This document shows, piece by piece, positions 31,755-40,201 of a stretch of 64,000 nucleotides of DNA; position 1 is the first letter of the stretch; the number at the start of each line of letters is the position of its first letter. The notes under the pieces were generated by a model that ran no database searches, was not told the DNA's origin, and saw only the letters and a list, made by a program, of their open reading frames with translations. Made by a program: the position numbers and the translations under genes. This stretch comes from Herbaspirillum sp. YR522 (GTDB lineage Bacteria; Pseudomonadota; Gammaproteobacteria; Burkholderiales; Burkholderiaceae_D). The stretch covers positions 1 to 64,000 of the forward strand of contig NZ_AKJA01000060.1 in the NCBI RefSeq assembly GCF_000282575.1, written 5' to 3'.

Positions 31755-32372
31755 ATGAAACTGCAACCCCGCAAGGAACCCCGCCAGGCCCGTTCGCGCG
31801 CAATGGTCGACACCATTCTCGATGCCATGTCGCGGGTACTGGTCGAACGTGGCTATGCCAAGACCAACACCAACCTGGTGGCCGAGTCGGCTGGCATCAG
31901 CGTCGGTTCGCTGTACCAGTATTTTCCCAACAAGGATGCGTTGATCTTCGCGCTGCGCGAGCGTCATGTCTCGCGCATGCTGGCCCTGTTCGAGGATGTG
32001 GCGGCCCATATCGACGGCGCCGGCTCGCTGCGCGACGACTTCGAGGCCCTCATCGACGCGCTGGTGGCCGCCCATCTGCTGGAGCCCGAACTGAACCGCA
32101 TCCTCGAAGAAGAATTCCCGGCCTATAACCTGCCGGTGTCGGGCGAGGTGCGACAGCGTTTCTTCGACGCCATCCGCGGTGTGCTGCAAAAGCACCGGGG
32201 CGTGGTCACCCCGCCCGACCTGGACGTGGCCACCTTCGTCATCCAGCGCATGTTGAAGGCGCTGATCAATGCGGTGGTGCTGACCGGCCCCGGCGGGTTG
32301 TCGGCCGGCAGCGTGCGGCCCGAGATCCTGCCGGCGGTGATGGGCTACCTGACTTCGCCCCGTGCCGCCTGA
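31755..32372 (+). CDS. TetR-family transcriptional repressor of the adjacent efflux operon
   Basis: A 205-residue regulator. The N-terminal TetR helix-turn-helix (about 12-60) reads RGYAKTNTNLVAESAGISVGSLYQYFPNK, the family signature (quoted here in two overlapping parts: RGYAKTNTNLVAES and GISVGSLYQYFPNK). The C-terminal ligand-binding half is all-helical and variable. It is divergent from the emrAB-type operon with palindromic repeats in between, so it probably represses that operon and itself. The inducer is unknown. Confidence 0.93.
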   Translation: MKLQPRKEPRQARSRAMVDTILDAMSRVLVERGYAKTNTNLVAESAGISVGSLYQYFPNKDALIFALRERHVSRMLALFEDVAAHIDGAGSLRDDFEALIDALVAAHLLEPELNRILEEEFPAYNLPVSGEVRQRFFDAIRGVLQKHRGVVTPPDLDVATFVIQRMLKALINAVVLTGPGGLSAGSVRPEILPAVMGYLTSPRAA

Positions 32373-32521
32373 GCCGGCATCGATGGGGTAATACTGCCGT
32401 TTGGCAACTCAGAAAAGTCCTTATTTCTTTTCCGCAGCGCTGCCGTATAGTGAGTGAAATTGATTGCCGGGCGTACCGCATGGTGCGTGGGGCCGGCCCT
32501 GATTCCATTCACTTTCATTCA

Positions 32522-33142
32522 ATGATGCGGCACACGACAAGCGCCCGATGGCGGGCAGGCATGCTGGTGGCAGGGGCGATCCTGGCCGGGCCGCTCCAGG
32601 CAGCGGTAACGGTACAGGTGCTGGACGCGGCCGGGCAGCCGTTGCCCAATGCGGTGGTGTATGCCGAACCTCTGGTGGGCAGCAACGCCAAGCCGGCCCG
32701 CCAGGCCGTGATCGAACAGAAGGACAAGACCTTCTTTCCCCTGGTGTCGGTGGTGCAGGCCGGCACGGCGATCGTGTTTCCCAACAACGATTCGGTGCGT
32801 CACCACGTCTATTCCTTTTCTCCCGCCAAGACCTTCGAACTGAAGCTGTATTCCGGCACGCCCGGTAGCCCCGTGGTGTTCGACAAGCCGGGTACCGTGG
32901 TGCTGGGTTGCAATATCCACGACCAGATGGTGGCCTTCGTGCAGGTGGTCAATACGCCGTATTTCGGGGTGACCGACCGCAGCGGTACGGTACGCCTGGA
33001 TGGACTGGCCAACGGCGGCTACGCGCTCAAGGCCTGGTACTTCCGCATGCCGCAGGGCGAGCCGGCGGTCGAGCAGCCGTTGCAGGTGCAGGGAGAGGGG
33101 CGGGCATCGATCAAGCTGGGCGTCAAGGGCGTGCCGTTGTAG
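32522..33142 (+). CDS. Secreted amicyanin-like cupredoxin (annotated elsewhere as methylamine utilization protein)
   Basis: A 206-residue exported protein. The signal peptide ends near LQA-AVTV (residue 27). A beta-rich domain then carries a complete type-1 copper set: His95 (RHHVYSF), Cys130, His133 and Met136 in GCNIHDQMVAF. The C-x2-H-x2-M spacing is that of amicyanin. No methylamine dehydrogenase genes are present, so the inherited name is misleading. It is the first of four same-strand genes (cupredoxin, GGDEF-EAL, DUF3034-like, globin). Start chosen at ATG 32522 before the signal peptide; no clear ribosome site is visible. Confidence 0.88.
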   Translation: MMRHTTSARWRAGMLVAGAILAGPLQAAVTVQVLDAAGQPLPNAVVYAEPLVGSNAKPARQAVIEQKDKTFFPLVSVVQAGTAIVFPNNDSVRHHVYSFSPAKTFELKLYSGTPGSPVVFDKPGTVVLGCNIHDQMVAFVQVVNTPYFGVTDRSGTVRLDGLANGGYALKAWYFRMPQGEPAVEQPLQVQGEGRASIKLGVKGVPL

Positions 33143-33183
33143 GCGACCCCCGACCAACCATCAATACAACAAGGGGGATGTCG

Positions 33184-35574
33184 GTGCGTCTGTATCGTCT
33201 GGAAAGCAAGATCGTGGCGCTCTTCATTGCCTTGATCGTGGTAGTGCAACTGGCCGGGTTCACCGCCATTCGCACCGCCATCGATAGCAATGCGCGCACC
33301 GCCATCGTGGACGAACTGGCCATCGGCGAACGTGTGTTTGCCCGCCTGCTGGACCAGAATGCGCAGAAGCTGACCCAGGGTGCGCGCCTGCTGGCGTCCG
33401 ATTTCGGCTTTCGCCAGGCCATCGGCACCGACGATCGCGACACCATCACCTCGGTGCTCTCCAACCACGGCGCCCGCATCGGTGCCTCCATGGCAATGCT
33501 GATCGGCACCGACGGCCGCATCCGCGCCTCGACCATGGACTATCCCGATACCGACCTGCAGCGCAGCAGCCTGGAGTTGGTCGCCAAGCCCGAGTCCGAG
33601 AACGGCGCGGCCAATAACGTCATCGTCGGCGATAGCCTGTTCCAGATCGTGGCCGTGCCGGTCAAGGCGCCGGTGACCATCGCCTGGGTGGTGATGGGCT
33701 TTCCGGTCGACCAGCAACTGGTATCGGACATGCGCGCGCTGTCGTCGCTGCAGGTGTCGATCATGGTCAGCAACCGCGGCGCCACCGGCTGGGTGTCGGA
33801 TGTGTCGACCCTGCTGCCGCAGGCCAACGCCATGTTGACCGCGCAGATGGGGCGGCCCGAGTTGCACCATGCCCGCATCTCGGACTTGCGCCTGGATGAC
33901 AACGAATACCGCACCCGGCTCTTGCCGTTGGCGCGCTCTTCCAGCGGCCAGAGAGCGGTGGCGGTGCTGCAGCGCTCGGTGAGCGAGGCGGTCGCGCCTT
34001 ATCATCGCTTGCAACTGATCCTGTTGAGCATCAGCGTGCTGGGCATGATCATCGCGGCCTTGGCCAGCGCCGTGATGGCGCGCCGCATTACCAGCCCGCT
34101 GCGCGACCTGGCGGCAGTGGCCAAGCGGCTCGGCGCGGGTGACTATAGCGAGGGTGTGCATATCCGGCGCCACGACGAGATCGGTCGCCTGGCCGATGCC
34201 TTCGAGACCATGCGTGCCGAGGTCGCTTCGCGAGAACTGAAGATACTGCGGCTGGCCTACCAGGACCAGTTGACCGACCTGCCCAACCGGGTGCAATTCG
34301 CCAGCCTGCTCAACGATGCCATCGCAGCCACGCCGCAGAGCGCGCGCGGCTCGTGCCACGTGCTGATGATGGACCTGGACCGCTTCCAGCAGGTCAACGA
34401 TGTGCTCGGTCACAGCTTCGGCGATGACCTGCTGCGGCAGGTGGCACATCGCCTCGAGGCGCAATTGCAGCGGCCGATGGACCGCGTGGCGCGACTGGGC
34501 GGCGACGAGTTCGCCATCCTGCTGCCCGATACCGACCTCGACGAGGCATTGGAACAGGCAACCCAGATACTGCGGGCGCTGGACCATCCGCTGTCGCTGC
34601 AGGAGCAGACGGTCGACCTCGGCGCCGGTATCGGCATCGCCGGTTTCCCGTTGCATGGTCACACCAGCGAAGAATTGCTCTCGCGCGCCGAAGTGGCGAT
34701 GTACACGGCCAAGCGCAATGGCGCCGGGGTGATGGTGTACGACCATTCGATCGACCAGACCAGCCAGGAAAGCCTGTCACTGCTGTCCGAACTGCGACGC
34801 GCCCTGGAACGCGACGAATTCATGCTGTACCTGCAGCCCAAGCTGAACCTGGCCACCGGCGAGGTGGTCGGGGCCGAGGCACTGGTGCGCTGGGTCCATC
34901 CCGAGAAAGGCTTCATCGGGCCGGACAATTTCATTCCGTTTGCCGAGACCACCGGGTTCATCCGCCAGCTCACCACCTGGATGATGGATAAGGTGGGCCG
35001 GGTGTGCGGCGAGCTGAAGATGCATGGCATCGACCTCAAGTTCTCGGTCAACCTGTCGACCCGCGACTTGATGGACCTGGAACTGCCGGCCACCTTCCTT
35101 GGCATCCTGGGGCGTTATGGCCTCACGCCCGCGGCGTTCTGTTTGGAGATCACCGAGAGCGCCATCATGGACGACCCGGCGCGCGCGCAGCACACGCTGG
35201 AACGCTTGTCGGCCATGGGTTTTGCGCTGGGTATCGACGATTTCGGCACCGGTTATTCGTCCTTGGCCTACCTCAAGCGGCTGCCGGTGGACGAACTCAA
35301 GATCGACAAGTCGTTCGTCATGAAGATGGAGCAGGATCAGGATGACGCCAAGATCGTGCGCTCCACGGTCGACCTGGGCCATAACCTGGGCTTGCGGGTG
35401 GTGGCCGAAGGCGTCGAGAGCGAAGCGGTGTGGTTCTTGCTGCGCCAGATGGGCTGCGACCAGGGGCAGGGTTATTTCATGGGCAAGCCGATGCCGGTCG
35501 AGCGCTTCATCGAATGGTTCAATACCTGGCGTGCGCCGATGGCGCTGGACCAGTCGGAAAACGTGGCCGTGTGA
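33184..35574 (+). CDS. Membrane Cache-HAMP-GGDEF-EAL protein
   Basis: A 796-residue c-di-GMP enzyme. An N-terminal membrane segment (about 8-28) leads to a periplasmic double-Cache-like sensor (to about 275), then a second membrane segment (about 278-300), HAMP, GGDEF (GGDEF at 439-443) and EAL (EAL at 565-567, with EITES and IDDFGTGYSSLAYLK). Both catalytic signatures look intact. AAGGGGG at 33171-33177 abuts ATG 33178 but is ideally spaced for GTG 33184, so GTG is preferred. Flanking genes encode periplasmic or outer-membrane proteins, suggesting the sensor reads a periplasmic copper, haem or gas-related state. Confidence 0.92.
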   Translation: MRLYRLESKIVALFIALIVVVQLAGFTAIRTAIDSNARTAIVDELAIGERVFARLLDQNAQKLTQGARLLASDFGFRQAIGTDDRDTITSVLSNHGARIGASMAMLIGTDGRIRASTMDYPDTDLQRSSLELVAKPESENGAANNVIVGDSLFQIVAVPVKAPVTIAWVVMGFPVDQQLVSDMRALSSLQVSIMVSNRGATGWVSDVSTLLPQANAMLTAQMGRPELHHARISDLRLDDNEYRTRLLPLARSSSGQRAVAVLQRSVSEAVAPYHRLQLILLSISVLGMIIAALASAVMARRITSPLRDLAAVAKRLGAGDYSEGVHIRRHDEIGRLADAFETMRAEVASRELKILRLAYQDQLTDLPNRVQFASLLNDAIAATPQSARGSCHVLMMDLDRFQQVNDVLGHSFGDDLLRQVAHRLEAQLQRPMDRVARLGGDEFAILLPDTDLDEALEQATQILRALDHPLSLQEQTVDLGAGIGIAGFPLHGHTSEELLSRAEVAMYTAKRNGAGVMVYDHSIDQTSQESLSLLSELRRALERDEFMLYLQPKLNLATGEVVGAEALVRWVHPEKGFIGPDNFIPFAETTGFIRQLTTWMMDKVGRVCGELKMHGIDLKFSVNLSTRDLMDLELPATFLGILGRYGLTPAAFCLEITESAIMDDPARAQHTLERLSAMGFALGIDDFGTGYSSLAYLKRLPVDELKIDKSFVMKMEQDQDDAKIVRSTVDLGHNLGLRVVAEGVESEAVWFLLRQMGCDQGQGYFMGKPMPVERFIEWFNTWRAPMALDQSENVAV

Positions 35575-35633
35575 GCGGTGGTGCCAACGGTGGCGCAAGG
35601 CCCGTAGCGGGTCATGGGGATGGCGGGGGAAGA

Positions 35634-36680
35634 ATGATACGAATCGATACGCTGGCCGGCAGGCTGGTCATGGGGCTGTTGCTGGGCAGCGCGGCATTGC
35701 CGGCGATGGCGCAGCTGTCGCCCGAGGCGCAACGGGCCTGGGCGGCTGCCCAGGAACGCAAGGCCGAACAATTGATGCGCGGCGCCGGCCAGGAGCGCGC
35801 GGCCGCTGTGCCGGGCGCCGGCGCGCGCCATCCGACGCCGATGCCGCCCGAGCAACGCGATCGCTGGGTGGCGGACACGGGCAAGTTGCTTGCCACCGCC
35901 GGCGTGATCCAGGCCGAAGGCGCCGGCGGCGGCGGCCTGGCGCCCTGGGCACTGATCACCGGCTATGGCACCCGCGACAGCTATGGGGCCAATGCGCATT
36001 ACACCACCGTGCGCACCCAGGACTACACGCTCAAGTCATACGGGGTGGCGGTGGGCATCATGGACCGGGTCGAACTGTCGGCGGCCAAGCAGGAGTTCTA
36101 CGGCAGTGCCGCACCGCTGGACAAGCTGCGCATCAGCCAGGATATCTTCGGCATCAAGGTCAAGCTGGCCGGCGACGCTGTCTACGACCAGGACCTGTGG
36201 TTGCCGCAGATCGCCGCCGGTGTCATGTTCAAGCGCAACAATGGCATCGGTGGCCTGGGCGCGGTCAGCAACGTGAAGCAACTGGGCGCGGCCAGCGACA
36301 GCGGCGTCGATTACTACCTGGCGGCCACCAAGCTGCTGCTGCAACAGAGCCTGCTGCTCAACGGCACCTTGCGCCTGACCCGTGCCAACCAGATGGGGAT
36401 CCTCGGGTTTGGTGGCGACCTCGGCAACCGCTACCAGGCCATGGGCGAATTCTCGGCCGCCTACCTGGTGAACCGGCAGTTGGCCATCGGCGCCGAATAC
36501 CGCATGAAGCCACGCAACCTGTCGGCCGACAGCGAGAAGGATTACTACGATACCTTCATCGCCTGGTTCCCCGGCAAGAACCTGTCCTTGACGCTGGCCT
36601 ATGTATCGCTGGGCGATATCACCATCTATAACCCGAAGCGGCAGAACGGCGTCTACCTGTCGCTGCAAGCCGGATTCTGA
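35634..36680 (+). CDS. DUF3034-like predicted outer-membrane protein
   Basis: A 348-residue protein with signal peptide (cut near AMA-QLS, residue 25), an Ala/Gln/Arg-rich linker (about 27-80), and a beta-rich domain. That domain holds YGVAVGIMDRVELSAAKQEF, GDAVYDQDLWLPQIAAGVMF and the terminal YLSLQAGF, whose final Phe suits outer-membrane barrel assembly. I recognise this pattern as DUF3034 from memory, not from a search. GGGGGAAGA precedes the ATG. It sits between the GGDEF-EAL gene and the globin gene, 11 bases before the latter. Function is unknown. Confidence 0.75.
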   Translation: MIRIDTLAGRLVMGLLLGSAALPAMAQLSPEAQRAWAAAQERKAEQLMRGAGQERAAAVPGAGARHPTPMPPEQRDRWVADTGKLLATAGVIQAEGAGGGGLAPWALITGYGTRDSYGANAHYTTVRTQDYTLKSYGVAVGIMDRVELSAAKQEFYGSAAPLDKLRISQDIFGIKVKLAGDAVYDQDLWLPQIAAGVMFKRNNGIGGLGAVSNVKQLGAASDSGVDYYLAATKLLLQQSLLLNGTLRLTRANQMGILGFGGDLGNRYQAMGEFSAAYLVNRQLAIGAEYRMKPRNLSADSEKDYYDTFIAWFPGKNLSLTLAYVSLGDITIYNPKRQNGVYLSLQAGF

Positions 36681-36690
36681 GGAAGTCGAC

Positions 36691-37167
36691 ATGATTTCAC
36701 GCAACTTCAGCCTGTGCATCCTGATGGCTTGCCTGCCGCTGGTGGCGCCGGCCCAGTCCGCGCCACCCCTGCCACCGGCAGCATCCGCGCCGGCCGCAAC
36801 CCGGGCGGCCGACCCCAGCCTGTTCGGCGACCTGGGCGGGCTGCCGGTGATCCGGCAGGTGGTGAACGATTTTGTTGCCATCATGCTGGCCGATGAGCGT
36901 ATCGGCTTCACCTTCAAGGACACCAACCTGCCGCGCCTGCATGAAAAACTGGTGGAGCAGTTCTGCCTGCTCAGTGGCGGCGGATGTATCTATACGGGCG
37001 ATCCGATGAAGGAAGTCCACCAGGGTCTCAAGCTCACCAACGCCCACTTCAATGCGCTGGTCGAAGACCTGCAGCTGGCCATGGACCGCTCGGGCATTGC
37101 ATCGCGCACCCAGAACCGCCTGTTGGCGCTGCTGGCGCCGATGCAGCGCGACACCGTCACGCGCTGA
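36691..37167 (+). CDS. glbN: Secreted group 1 truncated haemoglobin
   Basis: A 158-residue globin. A hydrophobic signal-like N-terminus (1-22, cut near APA-QSA) and a Pro/Ala linker precede a truncated-globin domain. The proximal haem ligand is His110 in MKEVHQGLK, matching His81 of Mycobacterium tuberculosis trHbN, and GGGCIYTGDPM follows the family pattern. The position of Tyr B10, which normally stabilises bound O2, is Val62 (DFVAIM). A periplasmic truncated globin is unusual. AGGAAG before the ATG supports the start. It is the last gene of the four-gene cluster. Confidence 0.85.
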   Translation: MISRNFSLCILMACLPLVAPAQSAPPLPPAASAPAATRAADPSLFGDLGGLPVIRQVVNDFVAIMLADERIGFTFKDTNLPRLHEKLVEQFCLLSGGGCIYTGDPMKEVHQGLKLTNAHFNALVEDLQLAMDRSGIASRTQNRLLALLAPMQRDTVTR

Positions 37168-37175
37168 TGCGACCT

Positions 37176-39200
37176 CTATCGCGGCGCCTCGGAAGATGCA
37201 TCCGCAGGTGGATTGGCCACGGCGTCGGCCGGGGGCCAGAAGAACTGGGTCGGATGCGCCAGCAACCTGCCCAGCAAGGCGCGCAGTAGCTTGCCGGTCT
37301 GCGCAAAGCGCACCTGGCGCGAGCGCAGCGCCACCCACAGCGCCAGCGAAAAACTGACCCACAGGTTGACCAGGCCCACCGCCAGCACGCCGGCTGCCGA
37401 CAGCAGCAACAGGCGCGGTGCCACTGCCCAGTCGAGCGCCTCCAGGGCAATGGCCAGGTTGGCCGCCGAGAAGGTGATGTGGCGGATATCGATCGGAAGC
37501 CCCAGCATGAAACCGATGGTGCCGATGCTGCCCAGCATGATGCCGAAGGTGAAGTTGCCCATCAGGCCGCCCAGCCCGGTTTCGACATAATCGCCCAGCC
37601 GTTGCGTGCGCGGCATGCCCAGCAGCGACACCAGCCAGCGCGCCCGCACCAGCCGTTGCGACATGCGCGTATAGAGCGCCTTGTTGTCGTAGTAGCCCGA
37701 GACCAGCCCGGCCAGGAACAGGCACACGCCAGCGATGGCGGCATGCAGCAGGGCCAGGCTGCCCACCGGGTCGAGGTCGTGCAGCAGGTGGGCGGCCTTG
37801 TCGGCGTCGACGAAGTGGTGACCCGACAGCCAGCGATAGGCCATGGCCAGCAGCAACGCCACCGGAAACGCCAGCGACAGGTTGCCCAGCACGGCGATGA
37901 ACTGGGTGCGCCAGACCCGGGCGATCAGTTCGCACAGGCTGTCGAGGTCGACGTCACGGCTGTTGCCGATGCGATGGATGTCGGCGGCGATGCGCGAGGC
38001 GGTCATGGCCGGCTGCTTGGTGGCGACCGTGAAATGCAGCACGTGGATCAGCATGAACCCCAGCGAATAGTTGAGGCTGTACAGGAACGCCTCGACCAGC
38101 GGCGCGGCGCGCAGCCATGACATCATGATCTTGATCAGCGCCATGAAGCCGATGATGAAGCCCGCGCCTGCCGCCGAGCGGTACATGGCGGCGTATTCTC
38201 CGCGCGTCTCGGCGATATAGTGTTCGCCGGTACGGCTGGCGTTTTCGGTGACGTTGCGTGCCAGCAGGTTGATGTTGCCAGCCAGCAGCTGGCGCACGCT
38301 GTATTGCCGCATGCGCGCCGCCGCCAGCTCGTGCACCAGGGCCAGCGCCAGCGGCGCGCGCTGGCCGGGCGCTTGCGGCTCGACGATGGCCAGCAACTGG
38401 TTCAGTCGCTGCAGGTTCTGCTCCAGGCGCAGCAGCCGGTAGGTCAGCGAGATGCTGGTGCCCAGGCGTTGCGCCTGGCGCCGGATGCGGTCGATGACGT
38501 GCTGGCACTGGTCGAGCAGCACCAGCAGGTGGCGCGCGTCCTCGACCGGCGACAGCGGGTCTTCCAGCGCCAGGCGGCGCGATTGCAGCCAGCCGTGCAA
38601 TTCGACGTTCTGCATCAGGAAGGGCGATTCGAAGGCCCGCACATCGTCATAGATGCGCAGCAGTTCCGGTTCCATGCCGATGGCGCTGATACGATACGAC
38701 AGCACCTGGATCGCCTGCAGCAGTTCGGCGCCGACCGGGGTGGGAGCCGTGGCGGCCATGGCGGGCTCGGCATCGCGCAGGGTCTGCCACAGCGCCTGCC
38801 ATTGCGCCAGCGGCACCGCACTGAGCCACTGGCTGTCGTGCGGATCGCGAAAGACCACGTCCAGGCAATCCTCGAGCTTGCGGTGATCCAGCGCCGGCGG
38901 CAGCAGCCGATACGCCAGCCGCTTGAGCAGTTCATGCAGGAAGCCATCGTTGGACAGGATCCCGGTGTCGGCATACAGGCCGACCTGGCGCCGCACCGAA
39001 AGCTGGTGCAGCAGATGCCCGCGCAGGGCCACGGCATGCTCGGGATGGTCGCGCAGGAGCTGATCGAGTACGCGCAGCCTGGCCAGTGCCGGTGCGCTAT
39101 CGGCCGGATCATCGGGGCGGATGCTGTCGGCCAGTGCCGTGAGGGGCCCCAGGTCGGTGGCGAGCGGGTCGGAGGCGATGATGGCGAGGGCGTCGAGCAT
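37176..39200 (-). CDS. Gcr-type 'site-specific recombinase' family membrane protein
   Basis: A 674-residue protein. The N-terminal half is helical and soluble; the C-terminal part (about 330-640) has several strong hydrophobic segments, such as SAAGAGFIIGFMALIKIMMS and AVLGNLSLAFPVALLLAMAY. It matches the family named after Neisseria Gcr. That name is doubtful because the topology is an integral membrane protein and no tyrosine or serine recombinase catalytic motif is visible. The start is at ATG 39200, with GGAAA upstream. It converges with the globin gene. The role is unknown. Confidence 0.8.
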   Translation of the reverse strand: MLDALAIIASDPLATDLGPLTALADSIRPDDPADSAPALARLRVLDQLLRDHPEHAVALRGHLLHQLSVRRQVGLYADTGILSNDGFLHELLKRLAYRLLPPALDHRKLEDCLDVVFRDPHDSQWLSAVPLAQWQALWQTLRDAEPAMAATAPTPVGAELLQAIQVLSYRISAIGMEPELLRIYDDVRAFESPFLMQNVELHGWLQSRRLALEDPLSPVEDARHLLVLLDQCQHVIDRIRRQAQRLGTSISLTYRLLRLEQNLQRLNQLLAIVEPQAPGQRAPLALALVHELAAARMRQYSVRQLLAGNINLLARNVTENASRTGEHYIAETRGEYAAMYRSAAGAGFIIGFMALIKIMMSWLRAAPLVEAFLYSLNYSLGFMLIHVLHFTVATKQPAMTASRIAADIHRIGNSRDVDLDSLCELIARVWRTQFIAVLGNLSLAFPVALLLAMAYRWLSGHHFVDADKAAHLLHDLDPVGSLALLHAAIAGVCLFLAGLVSGYYDNKALYTRMSQRLVRARWLVSLLGMPRTQRLGDYVETGLGGLMGNFTFGIMLGSIGTIGFMLGLPIDIRHITFSAANLAIALEALDWAVAPRLLLLSAAGVLAVGLVNLWVSFSLALWVALRSRQVRFAQTGKLLRALLGRLLAHPTQFFWPPADAVANPPADASSEAPR

Positions 39201-39397
39201 GGGCCGTTTCCATGAAAAGGGGCAGAAGTGTAGCGTTGAAACCGCAAGCGGGGGGCGTGGCACCAAAATTTACACTTGAAAGATCAGGTAAGAACGGCCG
39301 TGGAACCGTAAAGAAGCGAGCTTGCCGCACCGTCAACAGTGTATCCCCGAGGTAATGCGTTTGGCGGGGATGTTTGCCACTTGTATAGGGAGTCATC

Positions 39398-39586
39398 ATG
39401 GAACTGGCAACAATTGCCGGCGGAGCCGCAACCGCCTGGCTGGCCAACAAGGCTGCGCAGTCGGTCGGGATCGACCTGACCAAGGTCGCGACGACTGCGG
39501 TGGACGAGGTGGCAGGGGCTGTCAAGTCGGCGTTGAAGTTGCCGGCCAATAGCAGCATCGGCCGCATCATCAACACCATCGCCTAG
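39398..39586 (+). CDS. Small hypothetical protein with LPANxxIGRxxNTxA tail
   Basis: A 62-residue protein preceded by AGGGAG at 39387-39392 and followed by a strong terminator, so it is very likely a real single-gene unit. It is amphipathic and Ala-rich (MELATIAGGAATAWLANKAA), with no signal peptide. Its end LPANSSIGRIINTIA resembles the end of the YjfB-family protein 310 bases downstream (LPANPNIGRNVNTTA). The family is not recognised and the function is unknown. Confidence 0.75.
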   Translation: MELATIAGGAATAWLANKAAQSVGIDLTKVATTAVDEVAGAVKSALKLPANSSIGRIINTIA

Positions 39587-39633
39587 GTCGAGCAACGACA
39601 CGCGAAAATTATTTTATAGGCAATCTTTACTTG

Positions 39634-39663
39634 ATCGCGTCTCGTTGAGGCGCGATTTTTTTT
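39634..39663 (+). terminator. Intrinsic terminator
   Basis: A 9-bp stem (39634-39642 with 39648-39656, one G-T wobble) with loop CGTTG is followed by a run of eight T. It ends the 62-residue small gene. Confidence 0.85.
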
Positions 39664-39896
39664 GACCACTGCGGTTCGGTCGGCGGCCAGGCCAGGCAAG
39701 CTGATCCGGGGCAAGGCCAGGCGCTGCGGGCGCTTCCGGAGATTTCCGTGAGGAAATATTAGTTTGCTATGCAAACTATGTGTGATATTTCATTTGTTTT
39801 GTTGGCGGAGATAAAGATTCGGGTTCCAATGTCGTTACAGGGATATCGCTGGTCGTTCCTGGCCGGCGGTGTTTTCTCCCTGCTAAGGAGGTGTAC
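39664..39896. promoter_or_regulatory. Upstream region of the yjfB-like gene with two palindromes
   Basis: Contains ATTTCC-GTGA-GGAAAT (39742-39757) and the 19-bp palindrome TAGTTTGCTATGCAAACTA (39760-39778), back to back. The run of AT-rich sequence after them probably holds the promoter. These may be regulator sites for the small gene at 39897. Confidence 0.55.
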
Positions 39897-40088
39897 ATGG
39901 AAGTTTCGCAAATTGCAGCACTGGCCACCGACATGGCTGCCGCCAAGACGGCGGACGCGGTCAATGTGACCATGCTCAAGAAAGCCCTCGACATACAATC
40001 GTCGACGATGCAAGGCTTGCTGTCGGCATTGCCGCCGACGCTTCCGGCCAATCCCAATATTGGCCGTAACGTCAATACCACGGCCTGA
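39897..40088 (+). CDS. YjfB-family putative motility protein
   Basis: A 63-residue protein opening MEVSQIAALATDMAAAKTAD, with VTMLKKALDIQ in the middle and NIGRNVNTTA at the end, all characteristic of the YjfB family, which often occurs near flagellar genes. The exact role is unknown. AAGGAGGT at 39885-39892 is a near-perfect ribosome site before ATG 39897; the in-frame GTG at 39891 is inside it. A terminator follows. No flagellar genes are in the window, although two chemoreceptors are. Confidence 0.88.
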   Translation: MEVSQIAALATDMAAAKTADAVNVTMLKKALDIQSSTMQGLLSALPPTLPANPNIGRNVNTTA

Positions 40089-40107
40089 TTGCCAGGCTGG
40101 CATCGGG

Positions 40108-40136
40108 ATCGCGCCGAAGTTGGCGCGATTTTTTTG
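40108..40136 (+). terminator. Intrinsic terminator of the yjfB-like gene
   Basis: Stem ATCGCGCC (40108-40115) with GGCGCGAT (40122-40129) is followed by a run of T to 40135. It isolates the hip promoter downstream. Confidence 0.88.
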
Positions 40137-40174
40137 GGATGCGTGCCAGCCCGTACGCAGAGTTTCAAGCTTGT

Positions 40175-40194
40175 TTGAACAATATATTGTTCAA
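40175..40194. promoter_or_regulatory. Perfect 20-bp palindrome upstream of hipBA
   Basis: TTGAACAATATATTGTTCAA is a perfect palindrome, and one more base pair extends it on each side. It lies about 50 bases upstream of the hip promoter. It could be a HipB site or serve another regulator. Confidence 0.6.
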
Positions 40195-40201
40195 AATATT
40201 A

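Noticed and set aside
37176-39200. Mobile element suggested by the name site-specific recombinase
   Set aside because: The protein is a multi-pass membrane protein without recombinase catalytic residues. No terminal repeats, attachment site duplication or tRNA-linked integration is visible.
39631-40135. The two terminators (GATCGCG...CGCGATTTTT) as a repeat element
   Set aside because: Their similar stems are explained by common terminator composition; the surrounding bases differ.
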